DNA of 62,817 bases from Herpetosiphonaceae bacterium (GTDB lineage: Bacteria > Chloroflexota > Chloroflexia > Chloroflexales > Kallotenuaceae), in the NCBI GenBank assembly GCA_013821605.1, contig JACDGP010000015.1:1-62817 (forward strand), written 5' to 3'. The position numbers and the translations under genes are program-made. Within the stretch, counting starts at the first letter, position 1. The number at the start of each line of letters is the position of its first letter. Under the pieces are notes generated by a model, which saw only the letters and a list, made by a program, of their open reading frames with translations, was not told where the DNA came from and did not search any database. Shown piece by piece: positions 62,196-62,817 of the stretch.

Positions 62196-62615
62196 TTACA
62201 GCGCACGTATGCGGTTGTTGCGCGGATTGTGTTCGACCTCTACCAGCCCAAGCGCTTCCAGGAGCGGCGGGATATACATGGCGAAACGTCCACGCAGGCC
62301 TTTCTTGAGCCCATACCAGCCACCAACAGGATTAGTTGGTGACCGCGCCCAGGCTTCGACCGTGCCCGCTGCCGCAGGCTTTTGTTCGTCTGCGCTACCA
62401 AGTAACATCCAGTCACCGTGCTCTTTCAGCATCGCGTGCAGGTCTTCGATGCACCGCAACTGGTAGCTGAGCTGCGTTGTTCCAACTGTACATATGAGGG
62501 CAGGGGGGTTCAGCGTCTCATCCTTGTACAGTTGATAGTGCGATGACCCGCTTGGAGTCTGGAGCTCCCATGGCCGTTCTCGAGTACCTTCGCCGAGTGA
62601 GTTGGGCTGTTCCAC
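62196..62615 (-). CDS. Conserved hypothetical protein (DUF6855-like)
   Basis: A 139-residue soluble protein: PWELQTPSGSSHYQLYKDE, CIEDLHAMLKEHGDWMLLGS, ADEQKPAAAGTVEAWARSP and a C-terminal VGGWYGLKKGLRGRF / HNPRNNRIRAL. The last segment looks like the recognition helix and wing of a winged-helix fold. I recall near-identical unannotated proteins in many bacteria; the DUF number is from memory. AAGGAG seven bases before GTG 62615 supports that start over an upstream ATG at 62642. The 200 bases beyond it to the window end show nothing. Confidence 0.75.
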   Translation of the reverse strand: MEQPNSLGEGTRERPWELQTPSGSSHYQLYKDETLNPPALICTVGTTQLSYQLRCIEDLHAMLKEHGDWMLLGSADEQKPAAAGTVEAWARSPTNPVGGWYGLKKGLRGRFAMYIPPLLEALGLVEVEHNPRNNRIRAL

Positions 62616-62817
62616 GGTATCTCTCCTTATGACAAGTATCATGCGCCGGTAGATTGCGTAAGGTATGATGCTGAATATCTTCCACTGCTTTTACAATTTA
62701 TGCAAACGTTGCGAATGGAGTAAGAAAAAACGAAATCAACATTCGACAGAAGCTGGACCCGGCGATGTTCTGTCAGGGCCGGGGAAGCATTTTCGGGGAT
62801 ATCGCGGCGCACTGCTC

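Overview
The window looks like a chromosomal piece of a Chloroflexota bacterium. This is inferred from protein style, not from a marker search: long multi-membrane glycosyltransferase-like and DUF2079 proteins, secreted proteins with Thr/Pro 'NTPT' linkers, a DUF3494 surface protein, and a secreted protein whose repeat type is common in that phylum. Housekeeping anchors are tRNA-Asn(GTT), asnS, gatC and ppc. Promoters resemble sigma-70 sites, often with a TGC-extended -10, and several genes appear to have almost no 5' leader.

Layout. 0-2.4 kb: a truncated secreted protein, a hypothetical protein and a lone TnpB beside tRNA-Asn. 2.5-17.8 kb: an envelope and glycosylation region (GT39-like, DUF2079, two related membrane proteins facing each other, a DPM1-type glycosyltransferase) mixed with gatC, asnS, a MoxR ATPase, a PP2C phosphatase and a sigma-like/zinc-finger/membrane fusion. 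17.9-25.2 kb: a DegS-like kinase, an OmpR-type regulator, small metabolic enzymes and a PadR/membrane-protein pair with a visible promoter and operator. 25.2-29.6 kb: ppc and a GH1 beta-glucosidase. 29.6-36.3 kb: a mosaic region with a helically spaced AGCAAT array, two DUF899 proteins (one very GC-rich), a dispersed palindromic repeat, a transposase remnant, and an ECF41 sigma factor divergent from a GC-rich NAD(P)-binding protein that has an ECF41-like promoter. 36.3-49 kb: a solitary peptide-binding lipoprotein, an MmeI-like restriction-modification gene split by a frameshift, DUF433, a YVTN propeller, a ClbS/DfsB protein, a secreted esterase, an AstE/AspA-like hydrolase with a GlxA-type regulator, and an AI-2E family transporter. 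49-55.3 kb: two related surface proteins, a cation/proton antiporter, an APH-like kinase, and a decayed copy of the DUF433/MmeI module. 55.3-62.8 kb: a 1300-residue amino-acid-permease/hybrid histidine kinase fusion, tupA-tupB without an adjacent ATPase, a sulfotransferase-like protein, a DinB remnant and a conserved hypothetical protein.

The strongest candidates for unusual biology are the APC permease-HAMP-PAS-kinase-REC-HPt fusion, the sigma-like/anti-sigma-like membrane fusion at 9.8 kb, the AGCAAT array at 29.9 kb, and the ECF41 pair with its predicted target promoter. No CRISPR array, rRNA or clear prophage was seen.
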